Source: Ktedonosporobacter rubrisoli
GTDB lineage: Bacteria > Chloroflexota > Ktedonobacteria > Ktedonobacterales > Ktedonobacteraceae
Length of the DNA stretch: 64,000 bases
Assembly (NCBI RefSeq): GCF_004208415.1
Contig: NZ_CP035758.1
Span: forward strand, 10,230,001 to 10,294,000
Direction: 5' to 3'
Shown: positions 27,411 to 36,101 of the stretch, piece after piece
Position numbering within the stretch: position 1 is the stretch's first letter
How the letters are laid out: each line of letters opens with the position of its first letter
Position numbers and translations under genes: made by a program
The notes under the pieces: model-generated
Databases searched by the model: none
What the model was told of the DNA's origin: nothing
What the model saw: the letters and a program-made list of their open reading frames with translations, nothing else

Positions 27411-28323
27411 GGTGGATTACCTCGTTTTCATATGCGATAGGAAGTGTAGAAGCTGTTGTATAGGTCCTGGATAGGGCCGCTAAACGCATCCTGGCAATAG
27501 GAATGTAGCCCATTTGCTGGGCCTGTTGTTGCACTTCAGGTGTGAGCATGAAGTCAAGAAAGGCGCTGATGGTAGCATTGTTGTCGTCTAGCGAGTACAT
27601 GTGCTCATAACCCCAGAATAAGTAGCGGCCAGTTGTAATATTGTCTAAAGTTGGCATGACGCCTGAAATGGCCAGGGCATGTACTTTGGGGGTAAGAACC
27701 GAGAGGGCCAGGTAGCCGATGGCTCCTGGTGTGCGTGCGACGACATCGAGCACTGTAGCTGAGGAATCGGTTTTCAGTAATGTTCCCTTTTCATCTCGCC
27801 CGCCAAGAATATACTTGCGAAAAGTATCGCGCGTCCCCGAAGTGGGAGGGCGCACGACAGGGACGATGGGAAGATCAGGACCTCCTATCTGCTGCCAGTT
27901 ATGGATTTTGCCCGTGGAGAAGATGTCGATAATCTGTTGCTGCGTAAGGGAGGTTATCGAGATGCCAGGCCCAACGACCATCGCAAAGGGAATGACGCAG
28001 ACAATATGGTCGGTGAGATTCGGATCTGGATAAATTGCTGGATCTGCATAAACATCAGAATTGCCAATATTGGCCTTGTGAGCGGTGACAGCTTGCAGAC
28101 CAGCCAGGCTACCACCCCCTTGCACCTCAATACTGGTTTGGGGATGTTGCTTCTGGAAAAGGGTAGCGGCGGCGTTGGCTAGAGGCTGCAGAGCCGTCGA
28201 GCCAACAATCTGGATGTGTCCACTAAGATCTGTAGTGGAATGAGGCGCCTCGACACATCCTGTAAGGCCGGTTACCATCATGATGCCTACAAGCAAGAGA
28301 AGCGATCTTATGGATCGGATCAT
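27397..28323 (-). CDS. PstS-like phosphate-binding lipoprotein
   Basis: 308 aa from the ATG at 28323; an alternative GTG at 28371 would add 16 residues before the signal peptide, and AGAGGAGG lies only one base from the ATG, so the start is uncertain. The signal peptide ends in a lipobox, LTGC, at residues 20-23. The mature protein is a type-2 periplasmic binding protein of the PstS family: IVGSTALQPLANAAA, QGGGSLAGLQAV, NIGNSDVYAD, and PTSGTRDTFRKYILGG with the anion-binding SGT. No pstCAB transporter genes are near. Overlap with the HAMP gene suggests a sensing rather than a transport role. Confidence 0.85.
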   Translation of the reverse strand: MIRSIRSLLLLVGIMMVTGLTGCVEAPHSTTDLSGHIQIVGSTALQPLANAAATLFQKQHPQTSIEVQGGGSLAGLQAVTAHKANIGNSDVYADPAIYPDPNLTDHIVCVIPFAMVVGPGISITSLTQQQIIDIFSTGKIHNWQQIGGPDLPIVPVVRPPTSGTRDTFRKYILGGRDEKGTLLKTDSSATVLDVVARTPGAIGYLALSVLTPKVHALAISGVMPTLDNITTGRYLFWGYEHMYSLDDNNATISAFLDFMLTPEVQQQAQQMGYIPIARMRLAALSRTYTTASTLPIAYENEVIHHESL

Positions 28324-28925
28324 GCCTCCTCTTGCCTGTTTGGGCAAGGCTAGAGCATAGTGTGTTACCACGATCTTATCCTTTTGTTGGTTCCCAGAAC
28401 TTAGCTACATTAATATGTGAATGATTCATATCATTATTTTCAATCAGTAGAATTATGGATTGACTTTTTTAAGACAGTGTTAAGCTAGTACATTATGGCT
28501 AATTATTTGTAAGATATTGATTTATGTTTGAATAATCCTTATAATCAAAAATAGCTTGTTTGATGAAAGGTTGTGCGTAGATACCCCACTATTCTAATTG
28601 GATAAGTGTCAAGATTTAATTGACTTCCTCTATATGCTCGCTGGAGATGTTGGCAGGCGGTTGAGCTTCGTGCAGGAAAATAGGTAACATGTAGACGTGA
28701 GGAAGGTACTGCTGGTATGGAGTGGAGGCTATTTCCCCTTTTTTGGCCGGCTCAGTGAGATTCAGATTTCTTTATAATAGAAGCTCTAGTCTGCCTACTC
28801 TTCTAAAGATGCTGGAGCAGCGACTATGCCCCTATTCTGCTGCCCAGAAACAGCTAGCATTTGCTGAATGGAGCATAGTGCAATTTCAGTGTCGGAGGCA
28901 GCTCCCACCGGTGGGAGAGGAGCTG
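28324..28925. other. AT-rich intergenic region upstream of the PstS-like gene
   Basis: About 600 bases with no believable gene; very AT-rich between 28380 and 28620. It contains the probable promoter of the PstS-like/HAMP pair and, at its right end, the hairpin that follows the LacI gene. Confidence 0.6.
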
Positions 28926-28926
28926 C
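28898..28926 (-). terminator. Strong hairpin at 3' end of lacI-type gene
   Basis: GCAGCTCC (28898-28905) pairs with GGAGCTGC (28919-28926), and the centre holds the 16-bp perfect palindrome CTCCCACCGGTGGGAG. It adjoins the stop codon of the regulator. No T-run follows on the minus strand. Confidence 0.5.
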
Positions 28927-30041
28927 TAGTGTAGATTGGATGGAGGTAGCTCACCAGAGCCACGAACAATCAATTCTGTTGGCAAAATCAGGCGCTGGGG
29001 CGGCCTGCTATCACCGTTGAGACGGGCAAAAAGCAGCTCCGCGGCTATCTTGCCAAACTCTACTGGATTATGGGCGACGACAGTAACAGGTAGAGGAAGC
29101 AGATCAGCAAAGTCGAAATCGTCGAAGCCAATAAAGGCTAATTGTTTTCTCTGCTGGTAAAGAAAGCGCAGAACGGCAACGCTGATACGATTGCTCGTTG
29201 TGAAGATTGCGGTCGGCGGCTCTGGTAGGGCGAGCAGCGCTTGTATGGCGGCCTGGGCCTGGGGGGCAGCATCACACCCAAAATACATAAGCGTTTCGTC
29301 GATCGGTACCCCATAGCCAGCGAGAGCTTCACGATAGCCGGCGGTACGTCCTGAGCCAGTATGGACGAGTGGGTCGCCACAGATGAGACCAATCCGGCGA
29401 TGACCGCGCTCTAATAGATGGTTGATAGCTTTACGGGCACCTCCTTGATTCTCCAGCAAGATGACATCGGCGGGAAGATTGATTGGTGGACGATCAAGAA
29501 AAATAATCGGCGTACCCAGCTGCAATTCGGGGAGAAGATAGGAATGATCTCGCCCGGCCGGGACGATCAGCAGTCCTTCGACACGTCGGCGTAGCAGTGC
29601 GTTTGCCAACTCGCGCTCCCGTAAGGGATGCTCTTCTGAATTGCTCATGATCACCATATAATTGTATTGTTGCGCCACCTGCTCCACACCCAGGGCAATG
29701 GAGGAGTAAAAAGGGTTGGCAATATCTTCAATGATAAGTCCTATGGTAGAAGAAGCCTGACCCCGGCGCAGGCTGCGGGCAATGTCATTGCGCCGAAAGC
29801 CTAGAGCGCTGATGGCCTGTTTGACGCGCTCTTTGGTCTCCTCACTCACCCTCGGTTCATTATTGACCACACGCGATACAGTCTTCAGACTGACGCCGGC
29901 AGCTTCCGCAACATCTTGCATTGTCGGACGGCCTTTGAGGAGCATCGCGCTATTGGTGTCGGCTATAGCTGCTGACTTGCCTATATTAGATATCTGCCTT
30001 GTAAGCTCCTGAGCTGTAAAATAAGAATTTTCCTCTGTCAC
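28926..30041 (-). CDS. LacI-family transcriptional regulator
   Basis: 371 aa. A 40-residue extension precedes the LacI helix-turn-helix (TMQDVAEAAGVSLKTVSRVVNNEPRVSEETKERV, about 40-75), with the hinge helix ending RSLRRGQ. The periplasmic-binding-protein-like effector domain follows (TIGLIIEDIANPFYSSIALGVEQVA, then FLDRPP, GHRRIGLICGD, AIFTTSNRISVAVLRFL, FIGFDDFDFADLL). It is divergent from the GH125 mannosidase gene, and a LacI-style operator sits over that gene's likely promoter, so it probably represses alpha-mannoside use until a sugar is bound. An internal ATG near residue 33 could be the true start. Confidence 0.92.
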   Translation of the reverse strand: MTEENSYFTAQELTRQISNIGKSAAIADTNSAMLLKGRPTMQDVAEAAGVSLKTVSRVVNNEPRVSEETKERVKQAISALGFRRNDIARSLRRGQASSTIGLIIEDIANPFYSSIALGVEQVAQQYNYMVIMSNSEEHPLRERELANALLRRRVEGLLIVPAGRDHSYLLPELQLGTPIIFLDRPPINLPADVILLENQGGARKAINHLLERGHRRIGLICGDPLVHTGSGRTAGYREALAGYGVPIDETLMYFGCDAAPQAQAAIQALLALPEPPTAIFTTSNRISVAVLRFLYQQRKQLAFIGFDDFDFADLLPLPVTVVAHNPVEFGKIAAELLFARLNGDSRPPQRLILPTELIVRGSGELPPSNLH

Positions 30042-30480
30042 TGCTTATCTCCCTAGCGTATCGCCTACTTCTTCCTCAGCTTCCGCATAGACAATTGTAG
30101 CGTTATAGTATAACATATTTTCCCTTGCACTTATCCAGTTTGATAATCACAATCTCGAATTTGCTGCAAGTTGCCTTGTCCCAGGTGACAAGAAATGTGT
30201 TACGCACTGCCTATTTTTTGGCGAAGAACTACTCCCTTTGGCTCGAAAAGCCAGCGCGGAGACCATTGCCCTGCCTTCCTATTGCTCTCAAGCTTGTTTA
30301 CTAAAGTGTTGACAACGCTGTCATGCTAATAGTATTGTAAAACATTATTGCCCATGCTGAATAGGTGCCTGTTTTAGATGGGAAGATACCATAGTGGCGG
30401 GTGCTCGGGCTGGAAGTGTTGCCAGCCGAAGAGGAGTTGGCCTTTTATGGAAAAATCTTTTAGAGGGAGATAAAGGAACA
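30042..30480. other. Divergent control region, lacI-type gene and GH125
   Basis: About 440 bases without a supported gene of their own. It holds promoters for both directions, the operator at 30310-30323, and a second inverted repeat CTTGTC-N6-GACAAG at 30175-30192 that could be another regulator site. An in-frame extension of the mannosidase reaches back to a GTG at 30394. Confidence 0.55.
30309..30338 (+). promoter_or_regulatory. LacI-type operator over a sigma-70-like promoter
   Basis: TGACAACGCTGTCA (30310-30323) is a palindrome with the central CG typical of LacI-family operators. TTGACA (30309-30314) and TATTGT (30333-30338), 18 bases apart, form a possible promoter for the mannosidase, so a bound repressor would cover the -35 box. 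Confidence 0.5.
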
Positions 30481-31758
30481 GTGCAGCGATATAAAGCTAT
30501 TTATTCCTATATTCAGGAGATACAAAAAAAGCTTAAAGATGAACAGCAGCTTGCCTCGATGTTTGCCAGCTGTTTCCCAAACACGCTGGAAACTACTGTC
30601 AAGCTGCTCGATGACGGAACCACTTTTGTCTTTACCGGTGATATTCCTGCTATGTGGCTACGCGATTCTTCGGCACAGGTTAATCCTTATATCAAGCTAG
30701 CTCAGGATGACCCTGATCTGCAGCGCCTCTTGCGCGGCCTGATTCACCGCCAGGCTGGTTACATTGTGCTTGATCCTTACGCGAATGCCTTTAATAATGG
30801 GTCAGAGGGCCAGGGCCACAAGGGAGATCGACCTCTAGCCGATCCCTGGGTATGGGAAAGGAAGTTCGAGCTTGATTCGCTCTGCTACCCCGTCAAGCTC
30901 TGCTATAGCTATTGGAAAGCCACGCAAGAAGAAACCATCTTTAATGGGGTTGTGCATCAGATGCTACAGAAAATTGTCGCAACTATGCAAGTAGAGCAGT
31001 GTCATGATCAGGCTTCTTCCTATACCTTTGAGCGCCCGTACCCAGCTCCCCAATCTGATACGCTGCCCTTTCATGGAAAAGGAACACGCACAAACTATAC
31101 AGGGATGCTCTGGTCTGGCTTCCGGCCAAGCGATGATGCCTGCAAATTTGGTTTTCTTATTCCTGCCAATATGTTTGCCGTGGTCGTGCTTGGCTATATC
31201 GAGGAGATTGCGCGCAGTATTTATGCAGATGAACGGCTGGCCAGGCAGGCGCAAACCTTACGTAAAGAAGTTGATTTTGGCATCAAGACCTATGGTATTG
31301 TAGAGCATCCTCGCTATGGGCGGATCTATGCTTACGAGACTGACGGCTATGGCAACTATAATTTAATGGATGATGCCAACGTTCCTAGCCTGCTCTCTAT
31401 GCCTTATCTTGGCTATTGCGCTATCGATGATACCTTATATCAAAATACTCGTCGCTTTGTGCTCAGTCGCGATAACCCTTATTATTTCGCTGGAACCTAC
31501 GCCCATGGGGTGGGAAGCCCACATACTCCCACAGGCTATATCTGGCCGATTGCTTTGAGCATATGCGGGCTTACGACGCAAGACAAGGACGAGCAGGAAG
31601 AGCTTTTACATATGTTAGTGACGACGACGGCAGATAGCGGCTATATGCACGAAGGTTTTCATCAAGATGATCCCAGACAGTTTACGCGCCCCTGGTTTGC
31701 CTGGGCCAATAGTCTGTTTGCCGAATTTGTGCTACACGTTGTCGGTTCGCGCACATAA
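30481..31758 (+). CDS. GH125 exo-alpha-1,6-mannosidase
   Basis: 425 aa from a GTG at 30481, chosen because family members begin close to this point (VQRYKAIYSYIQEIQKKL) and GAGGGAG lies 11 bases upstream; the frame extends back to a GTG at 30394. Family features: CFPNTLETTVKLLDDGTTFV, GDIPAMWLRDSSAQVNPY with a conserved Asp, WERKFELDSLCYPVKLCY, and FRPSDDACKFGFLIPANMF. GH125 enzymes are metal-independent, inverting alpha-mannosidases acting on alpha-1,6-mannose. There is no signal peptide, so it acts in the cytoplasm on imported oligosaccharide. It is probably controlled by the divergent LacI regulator. Confidence 0.9.
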   Translation: MQRYKAIYSYIQEIQKKLKDEQQLASMFASCFPNTLETTVKLLDDGTTFVFTGDIPAMWLRDSSAQVNPYIKLAQDDPDLQRLLRGLIHRQAGYIVLDPYANAFNNGSEGQGHKGDRPLADPWVWERKFELDSLCYPVKLCYSYWKATQEETIFNGVVHQMLQKIVATMQVEQCHDQASSYTFERPYPAPQSDTLPFHGKGTRTNYTGMLWSGFRPSDDACKFGFLIPANMFAVVVLGYIEEIARSIYADERLARQAQTLRKEVDFGIKTYGIVEHPRYGRIYAYETDGYGNYNLMDDANVPSLLSMPYLGYCAIDDTLYQNTRRFVLSRDNPYYFAGTYAHGVGSPHTPTGYIWPIALSICGLTTQDKDEQEELLHMLVTTTADSGYMHEGFHQDDPRQFTRPWFAWANSLFAEFVLHVVGSRT

Positions 31759-31767
31759 GCGCCAGTG

Positions 31768-31794
31768 GGAAGGTGGAAATAGCTTCCACCTTCC
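31768..31794. terminator. Hairpin between GH125 and hemD
   Basis: GGAAGGTGGAA-ATAGC-TTCCACCTTCC is a perfect 11-bp stem with a 5-nt loop, nine bases after the mannosidase stop. It lies between converging genes, so it may act on both strands. Confidence 0.7.
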
Positions 31795-31857
31795 AGCTAC
31801 CTCTACAAGCTTCATTGCCCAGCTGTCTATATAGCTGGTCTGGTAACTATGCCGGAG

Positions 31858-32688
31858 CTATTGAGCCTGTGTGGTTTCTGCGATATAGTCGACGAGTGCT
31901 TTGACCAGGTGGCCCATCTTGGGATATTCAGGGATGACATGGGCCCTGATGCCATGTGCTTGCAAAGCGGCCGTGCAAGTAGGTCCAATAGAGGCCACAA
32001 TGGTTTTTGTATTCAGCGCGCTAACGAGCTGCTCCTCTTTCTGCACATCGCTGGCTACTTGTAAGAGGTGGCGTACCTGTACCTGGCTGGTGAAGACGAT
32101 GGCATTGACACGCTGCTCAATAATCTCATCGATAAGCGTGCGCAGCGGGCCCAGATCTTCTGGTAGCTGCCATTCGTAGAGGCAGAGCTCGTCGAGGAAG
32201 CCAATGCCTTTTTGCTGTAAGGCCTGCGTGAGAGTTGCGTTACGTTCTCCATAGTGGACGATCGCCACACCTTTGCCCTGCAAATCAAGCTTTGAGAGCC
32301 TATTTAGTAGCTCCTCTGTGGTTTGAGCTGCATGCGCACTTGTCGTAATGGGGACTGCATAGCGCTTGAGGACGGCAGCTGGTTTGGGGCCACGACAGAT
32401 GATAGTAACATTATGCAAAGCTGCAAGGAGCTGAGGGAGAGAATTCTGGGCTTCTGCCTCCTTGAAAAATGCTGTGACGCCTGCTCCTGTAAGGAAGATC
32501 ACTACCTGAATCTTGCCCTGCGTGAGATGCTCAATGCATGCTGATACCGCATCCTGGCTCTCTAGCGCTGCCTCACGTACTGCCGGTACGCTATAGGGTG
32601 TGCCGCCATGCCGGCGCAGCAAGTTTGTCATTTCATCGCTCATGCGCGTCTCTAAAGAGGCTACTCTCATGCCTGCCAGACTGCTCAT
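31858..32688 (-). CDS. hemD: Uroporphyrinogen-III synthase
   Basis: 276 aa from the ATG at 32688 (MSSLAGMRVASLETRMSDEM); the frame continues upstream without support. The two-lobed HemD pattern is visible: VPAVREAALESQDA in lobe one, IFLTGAGVTAFF, then IVFTSQVQVRHLLQVA, ASIGPTCTAALQAHGI and PEYPKMGHLVKAL. It closes hydroxymethylbilane to uroporphyrinogen III, the branch point to sirohaem. Placed after nirB-nirD it probably raises tetrapyrrole supply for the sirohaem of nitrite reductase. No SUMT or sirohaem synthase gene is adjacent. Confidence 0.85.
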   Translation of the reverse strand: MSSLAGMRVASLETRMSDEMTNLLRRHGGTPYSVPAVREAALESQDAVSACIEHLTQGKIQVVIFLTGAGVTAFFKEAEAQNSLPQLLAALHNVTIICRGPKPAAVLKRYAVPITTSAHAAQTTEELLNRLSKLDLQGKGVAIVHYGERNATLTQALQQKGIGFLDELCLYEWQLPEDLGPLRTLIDEIIEQRVNAIVFTSQVQVRHLLQVASDVQKEEQLVSALNTKTIVASIGPTCTAALQAHGIRAHVIPEYPKMGHLVKALVDYIAETTQAQ

Positions 32689-32772
32689 GCTTCCATTTCC
32701 TGCTCTTCCTACAAAAATTATGCTCAAAAACCTGCCCCTATTATAAAGCGAAAACCGGCGCAAGTACATGCT

Positions 32773-33108
32773 TTATTCCAGGTTGAGTAGGATTTCCCCG
32801 TTGTCGCTGCGCGTGACGGCATAAGTCATGAGTCCTGAGCAGGCATTATTGAGAGCAGTACCTGTTGATAAATCGAACGTGTAGGCGTGGAGTGGACAGA
32901 TAACCTTACCAGATCCAACCAGCCCATCGCTGAGTGGCCCACCTTTGTGGGGACAGCTTGCCTGGGTGGCGTATAACTTGCCGTCGCGAGCGTGGAAGAT
33001 GGCGATGGCTGTATTCTCCACCAGGAATGTGCGTCCTTCGCCTGCTGGGATGCGATCGATTGAACCCAGGTTATAAATAACTTTCTCGTCTGGTAGCATA
33101 ATGACCAT
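32773..33108 (-). CDS. nirD: Nitrite reductase small subunit, Rieske type
   Basis: 111 aa. A NirD/Rieske fold with both cluster-binding pairs: CPHKGGPLSDG (Cys-Pro-His) near residue 52 and CPLHAYTFDLSTG near 71, which would hold a 2Fe-2S cluster with two Cys and two His. Many NirD proteins have lost these residues, so this one probably keeps its cluster. It is encoded 60 bases after nirB in the same direction and serves as its partner in NAD(P)H-dependent nitrite reduction to ammonium. Confidence 0.93.
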   Translation of the reverse strand: MVIMLPDEKVIYNLGSIDRIPAGEGRTFLVENTAIAIFHARDGKLYATQASCPHKGGPLSDGLVGSGKVICPLHAYTFDLSTGTALNNACSGLMTYAVTRSDNGEILLNLE

Positions 33109-33168
33109 TGTGCTATTTCCTTTCTGGCTGAGAGCCGGACTAATCTTGCTGGTGTCCTCTGTTTACGG

Positions 33169-35622
33169 CTACAGGAGCGGGATTTTCTCTACAACTTCCA
33201 GGCTATGGGCGAACTGAGTAGGTGTAGCAGGCGCGAGCGCTTCTTCCCAGGGATCAACATAGGTGTCAACGGCAGCCTGTAGGTCTTCATCAAGTTGCTG
33301 ACATATACCCTCGGCGTCTGCGATAAGGAGTTGACGGAGATAATCGAGGCCTAGACGTTCTACAAAGTCGTATGTGCGCTCCTGGTATTTGGCCTGCTCG
33401 CGGTAATATTGCATAAAGCGACCGGCGTAGACTAGGACCTCTTCAGGCGTAGCGACTGTGCAAAGGAGGTCCCCTTTGCGCACGCGTGAGCCAGCGGCGC
33501 CGCCTACATAGATTTCCCACTTATTGCCTTCGATGGCGACGATCCCGATATCTTTTGTCGTTGATTCGGCACAATTGCGTGGACAACCGGAGACCGCTAA
33601 TTTAGCCTTATGTGGCGTTTCCAGGCCCTGGAAGCGCTTTTCCAGTCTTATGCCCAGCGTTGTGCTATCGCCCAGGCCATAGCGGCAGAATTCGCTTCCT
33701 ACGCAGGTTTTGCAAGTGCGGAAGGCTTTGGTGTAAGCGTGCCCGGAAGGCATGCCCAGTTCTCGCCAAATTGCTGGAAGCTGTTGCTTGGGAATACCAA
33801 GCAGGTCTATGCGCTGTCCGCCGGTAATCTTTACCATCGGGACTTTGTATTTTTCCGCTACATCGGCAATGCGCCGCAGCTGGGCAGGAGAGGTCACGCC
33901 GCCATAGATACGCGGCACTATGCTGAAGGTTCCATCGTTCTGGATGTTGGCGTGGACGCGATCATTGATGAAGCGCGCATCGCGCTCGTCTTCGTAAGCT
34001 TTGCCCCAGATAGTCTTTAGAAGCGAGGCAAGCCCTGCCTTGCTTGAGGGATCTTCTTTGCCGCCAGCCAGGGCCTTAAATACGGCAGAGACACTATGTA
34101 AACGCTGCTCTCTGATGGCTGCGATAAGTTGAGGCTTGGTGAGCGGAACACCGGGTACATAGTAGTGGATAGAGGGATCATCAATCGTCTGTCCATCTGT
34201 CATAAGTTCTAGCAAGGCCTGAACTTGAGATTTGCAGGAGCCGCAGCCAGTTCCTGCACGCGTAGACTCACAGAGCGTTTTAAGGCTGCGCTTGCCGTGT
34301 TTAATCGTTGCAATGAGCTGGCCTTTCGAGACGCCATTACAGTTGCAGATCTGAGCCTCATCAGATAAAGCGGCGATGGTTCGTGATATTGGTTCATCTG
34401 CCTGAGGAAAGAGGAGCTCGGCGCTATTTCCCGGCACGGCGGTTCCGCGTGCAAAGAGCTGGAGTAATTGTGGTGCGCTCTGGCTCTCGCCGAGCAGAAT
34501 GGCCCCTATCAGGCGTTTGTCGCGCAAGATGAGCTTTTTGTAAATACCCCGGGCTGTTTCCATATACGTGACAACTTCGTCATGTTCCTGACTGCGCTCT
34601 TTCTGCCCCATGACAGTTAGCTCTACTCCCATGACCTTAAGCTTAGTGGATTCGGCTGAGCCCTGATAAAGTGGAAGCGCTCTACCAGTTAAGCGCTCGG
34701 CCAGGCAACGAGCTTGTTCCCAGAGTGGGGCAAGCAGGCCGTAGGTGCGGCCGCGATGTTGGGCGCATTCGCCAAGAGCATAAATATCCTGAAGGCTGCA
34801 TGACAGGTCGTCATTTACTACAATCCCCTTTTCAACCTGCAGACCAGCCTCTTGCGCCAGATCCACGTTGGGGCGGATGCCGGCCGAAATGAGGCACATA
34901 TCGCATTCCAGCAACGTACCGTCAGCAAAAACCAATCCTCTGAGCGTCCCTTGGCCCAGAACCTCTACAGTATTTTTGGCAAGAGAGAAGCAAATGCCCA
35001 GCCTTTCGAGATTTTCTTGCAGAATTGCGCTGGCTGATCCGTCTAGCTGAATGTTCATCAAATGCGGCGAAATATGGATGACATGTACGGCAAGGCCACG
35101 ATTGAGAAGCCCGCGCGCAGCTTCAAGACCCAGTAATCCGCCGCCAATAATAGCTGCTCTACGCGCCTGCTTTGCGTAGTCGATGATATTCGCACAATCG
35201 TCAAGCGAACGGTAGGCAAAGATGCCGTCCTGAAAGTTGCCTTCAGATGTATAGAGGTTCTTGATTGGTGGGATGAAGGGCGTGCTTCCTGTGGCGATAA
35301 TTAGTGTATCATATGGCTCTGCAACCCCATCTGTGGCATATACCATATGGGCCTGCGGCTCAATTTTAGTAACGCGCCTGCCGGCATGGAGCTGGATATG
35401 TTGTTCTTTATACCAGTCGAGCGGATTGAGGAAAATGTCGGCGGCTTGCTGCGTTCCGGCCAGAACATGAGAGAGTAAGATGCGATTATAATTACCATAG
35501 GGCTCGGCGCCAAACATGGTAATTTCGAAGAGGTCATGGCCATCACGTGCGATTATTTCTTCAACCAGGCGTGTACCAACCATTCCATTACCGATAATTA
35601 CCAAGCGTTGTTTTTTTGCCAT
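33169..35622 (-). CDS. nirB: Assimilatory NAD(P)H nitrite reductase large subunit
   Basis: 817 aa, normal length. Order of domains: FAD/NAD(P) reductase (1-400, VIIGNGMVGTRLVEEI; AAIIGGGLLGLEAARGL), a BFD-like 2Fe-2S domain (about 430-490, ICNCNGVSKGQLIATI, GTGCGSCKSQV), the ferredoxin-like half-domain, and the sirohaem/4Fe-4S core (TCVGSEFCRYG, VSGCPRNCAES). It reduces nitrite to ammonium with six electrons in the cytoplasm. The ATG follows TGAGGAGC. Operon nirB-nirD-hemD. Upstream are a leader with hairpins and two copies of the TTGTGC-N5-GCACAA repeat, so expression is probably regulated by redox or nitrogen state. Confidence 0.95.
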   Translation of the reverse strand: MAKKQRLVIIGNGMVGTRLVEEIIARDGHDLFEITMFGAEPYGNYNRILLSHVLAGTQQAADIFLNPLDWYKEQHIQLHAGRRVTKIEPQAHMVYATDGVAEPYDTLIIATGSTPFIPPIKNLYTSEGNFQDGIFAYRSLDDCANIIDYAKQARRAAIIGGGLLGLEAARGLLNRGLAVHVIHISPHLMNIQLDGSASAILQENLERLGICFSLAKNTVEVLGQGTLRGLVFADGTLLECDMCLISAGIRPNVDLAQEAGLQVEKGIVVNDDLSCSLQDIYALGECAQHRGRTYGLLAPLWEQARCLAERLTGRALPLYQGSAESTKLKVMGVELTVMGQKERSQEHDEVVTYMETARGIYKKLILRDKRLIGAILLGESQSAPQLLQLFARGTAVPGNSAELLFPQADEPISRTIAALSDEAQICNCNGVSKGQLIATIKHGKRSLKTLCESTRAGTGCGSCKSQVQALLELMTDGQTIDDPSIHYYVPGVPLTKPQLIAAIREQRLHSVSAVFKALAGGKEDPSSKAGLASLLKTIWGKAYEDERDARFINDRVHANIQNDGTFSIVPRIYGGVTSPAQLRRIADVAEKYKVPMVKITGGQRIDLLGIPKQQLPAIWRELGMPSGHAYTKAFRTCKTCVGSEFCRYGLGDSTTLGIRLEKRFQGLETPHKAKLAVSGCPRNCAESTTKDIGIVAIEGNKWEIYVGGAAGSRVRKGDLLCTVATPEEVLVYAGRFMQYYREQAKYQERTYDFVERLGLDYLRQLLIADAEGICQQLDEDLQAAVDTYVDPWEEALAPATPTQFAHSLEVVEKIPLL

Positions 35623-35717
35623 CAGATGTGCTCCTCAATATAGATACCCGAAACGATCCTGACTGCGTACGGTTTATACACAGCTCTGCCGCTGCCAGGA
35701 TCATGTTCCTGACGATC

Positions 35718-35765
35718 AGGCGATTGCATGGTTATCGCCTATTTTGTAGCGCGAGCACTGCGCTA
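35718..35765 (-). promoter_or_regulatory. Structured nirB leader (two hairpins)
   Basis: On the minus strand, TAGCGC/GCGCTA (35747-35752 with 35760-35765) and AGGCGAT/ATCGCCT (35718-35724 with 35734-35740) form neighbouring stem-loops about 100-140 bases before the nirB ATG. Two-hairpin leaders of nitrate/nitrite genes can be antitermination targets of ANTAR proteins such as NasR. That function here is only suggested by position. Confidence 0.35.
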
Positions 35766-35830
35766 TCATGACCACCTCTTTGTGAAACTGCCACTGCCAA
35801 TCTGCTTGTAAAACAGTTCTTACCGCATGA

Positions 35831-35851
35831 AATTGTGCTAATTGCACAATT
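35831..35851. promoter_or_regulatory. Inverted repeat AATTGTGC-N5-GCACAATT upstream of nirB
   Basis: Perfect 8-bp arms around TAATT. It shares TTGTGC-N5-GCACAA with 35929-35945 and nearly with 24085-24101. It is 210 bases before nirB. Confidence 0.6.
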
Positions 35852-35926
35852 AGCTATTGTTTTTCTATGATAGCACGGATTTTTGGCATCGTTAACTGGC
35901 AAAAAACCTGAAGATAGCTTAACAAT

Positions 35927-35947
35927 ATTTGTGCATGCTGCACAAAT
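35927..35947. promoter_or_regulatory. Inverted repeat ATTTGTGCA-N3-TGCACAAAT upstream of nirB
   Basis: Perfect 9-bp arms around TGC, containing the same TTGTGC-N5-GCACAA core. Its centre is 96 bases (about nine helical turns) from the neighbouring copy, so both would face the same side of the DNA. Confidence 0.6.
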
Positions 35948-36101
35948 TATAGGTGGCGTAATCTCTTTATGGAGCTGGAAAAGGATGTGCTATGTTAGCA
36001 AAGTAAAGGCTGATGCTGGCGCTGGTGGAGGATATAGCTGCGGTACGGTTTGCTCCAAGCCATACTCCTTTAATCGCTAGTCAAACTAGTTTAGAATGGC
36101 T

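Larger units (their letters stand above)
35623..36101. other. nirB upstream region
   Basis: About 480 bases without a gene. It carries two leader hairpins (35718-35740 and 35747-35765) and two strong inverted repeats (35831-35851 and 35927-35947). It separates the minus-strand Ser/Thr kinase from nirB. Confidence 0.65.

Noticed and set aside
28722-28934. 70-codon plus-strand frame before the LacI gene
   Set aside because: It ends in the LacI hairpin, and no family pattern is visible.
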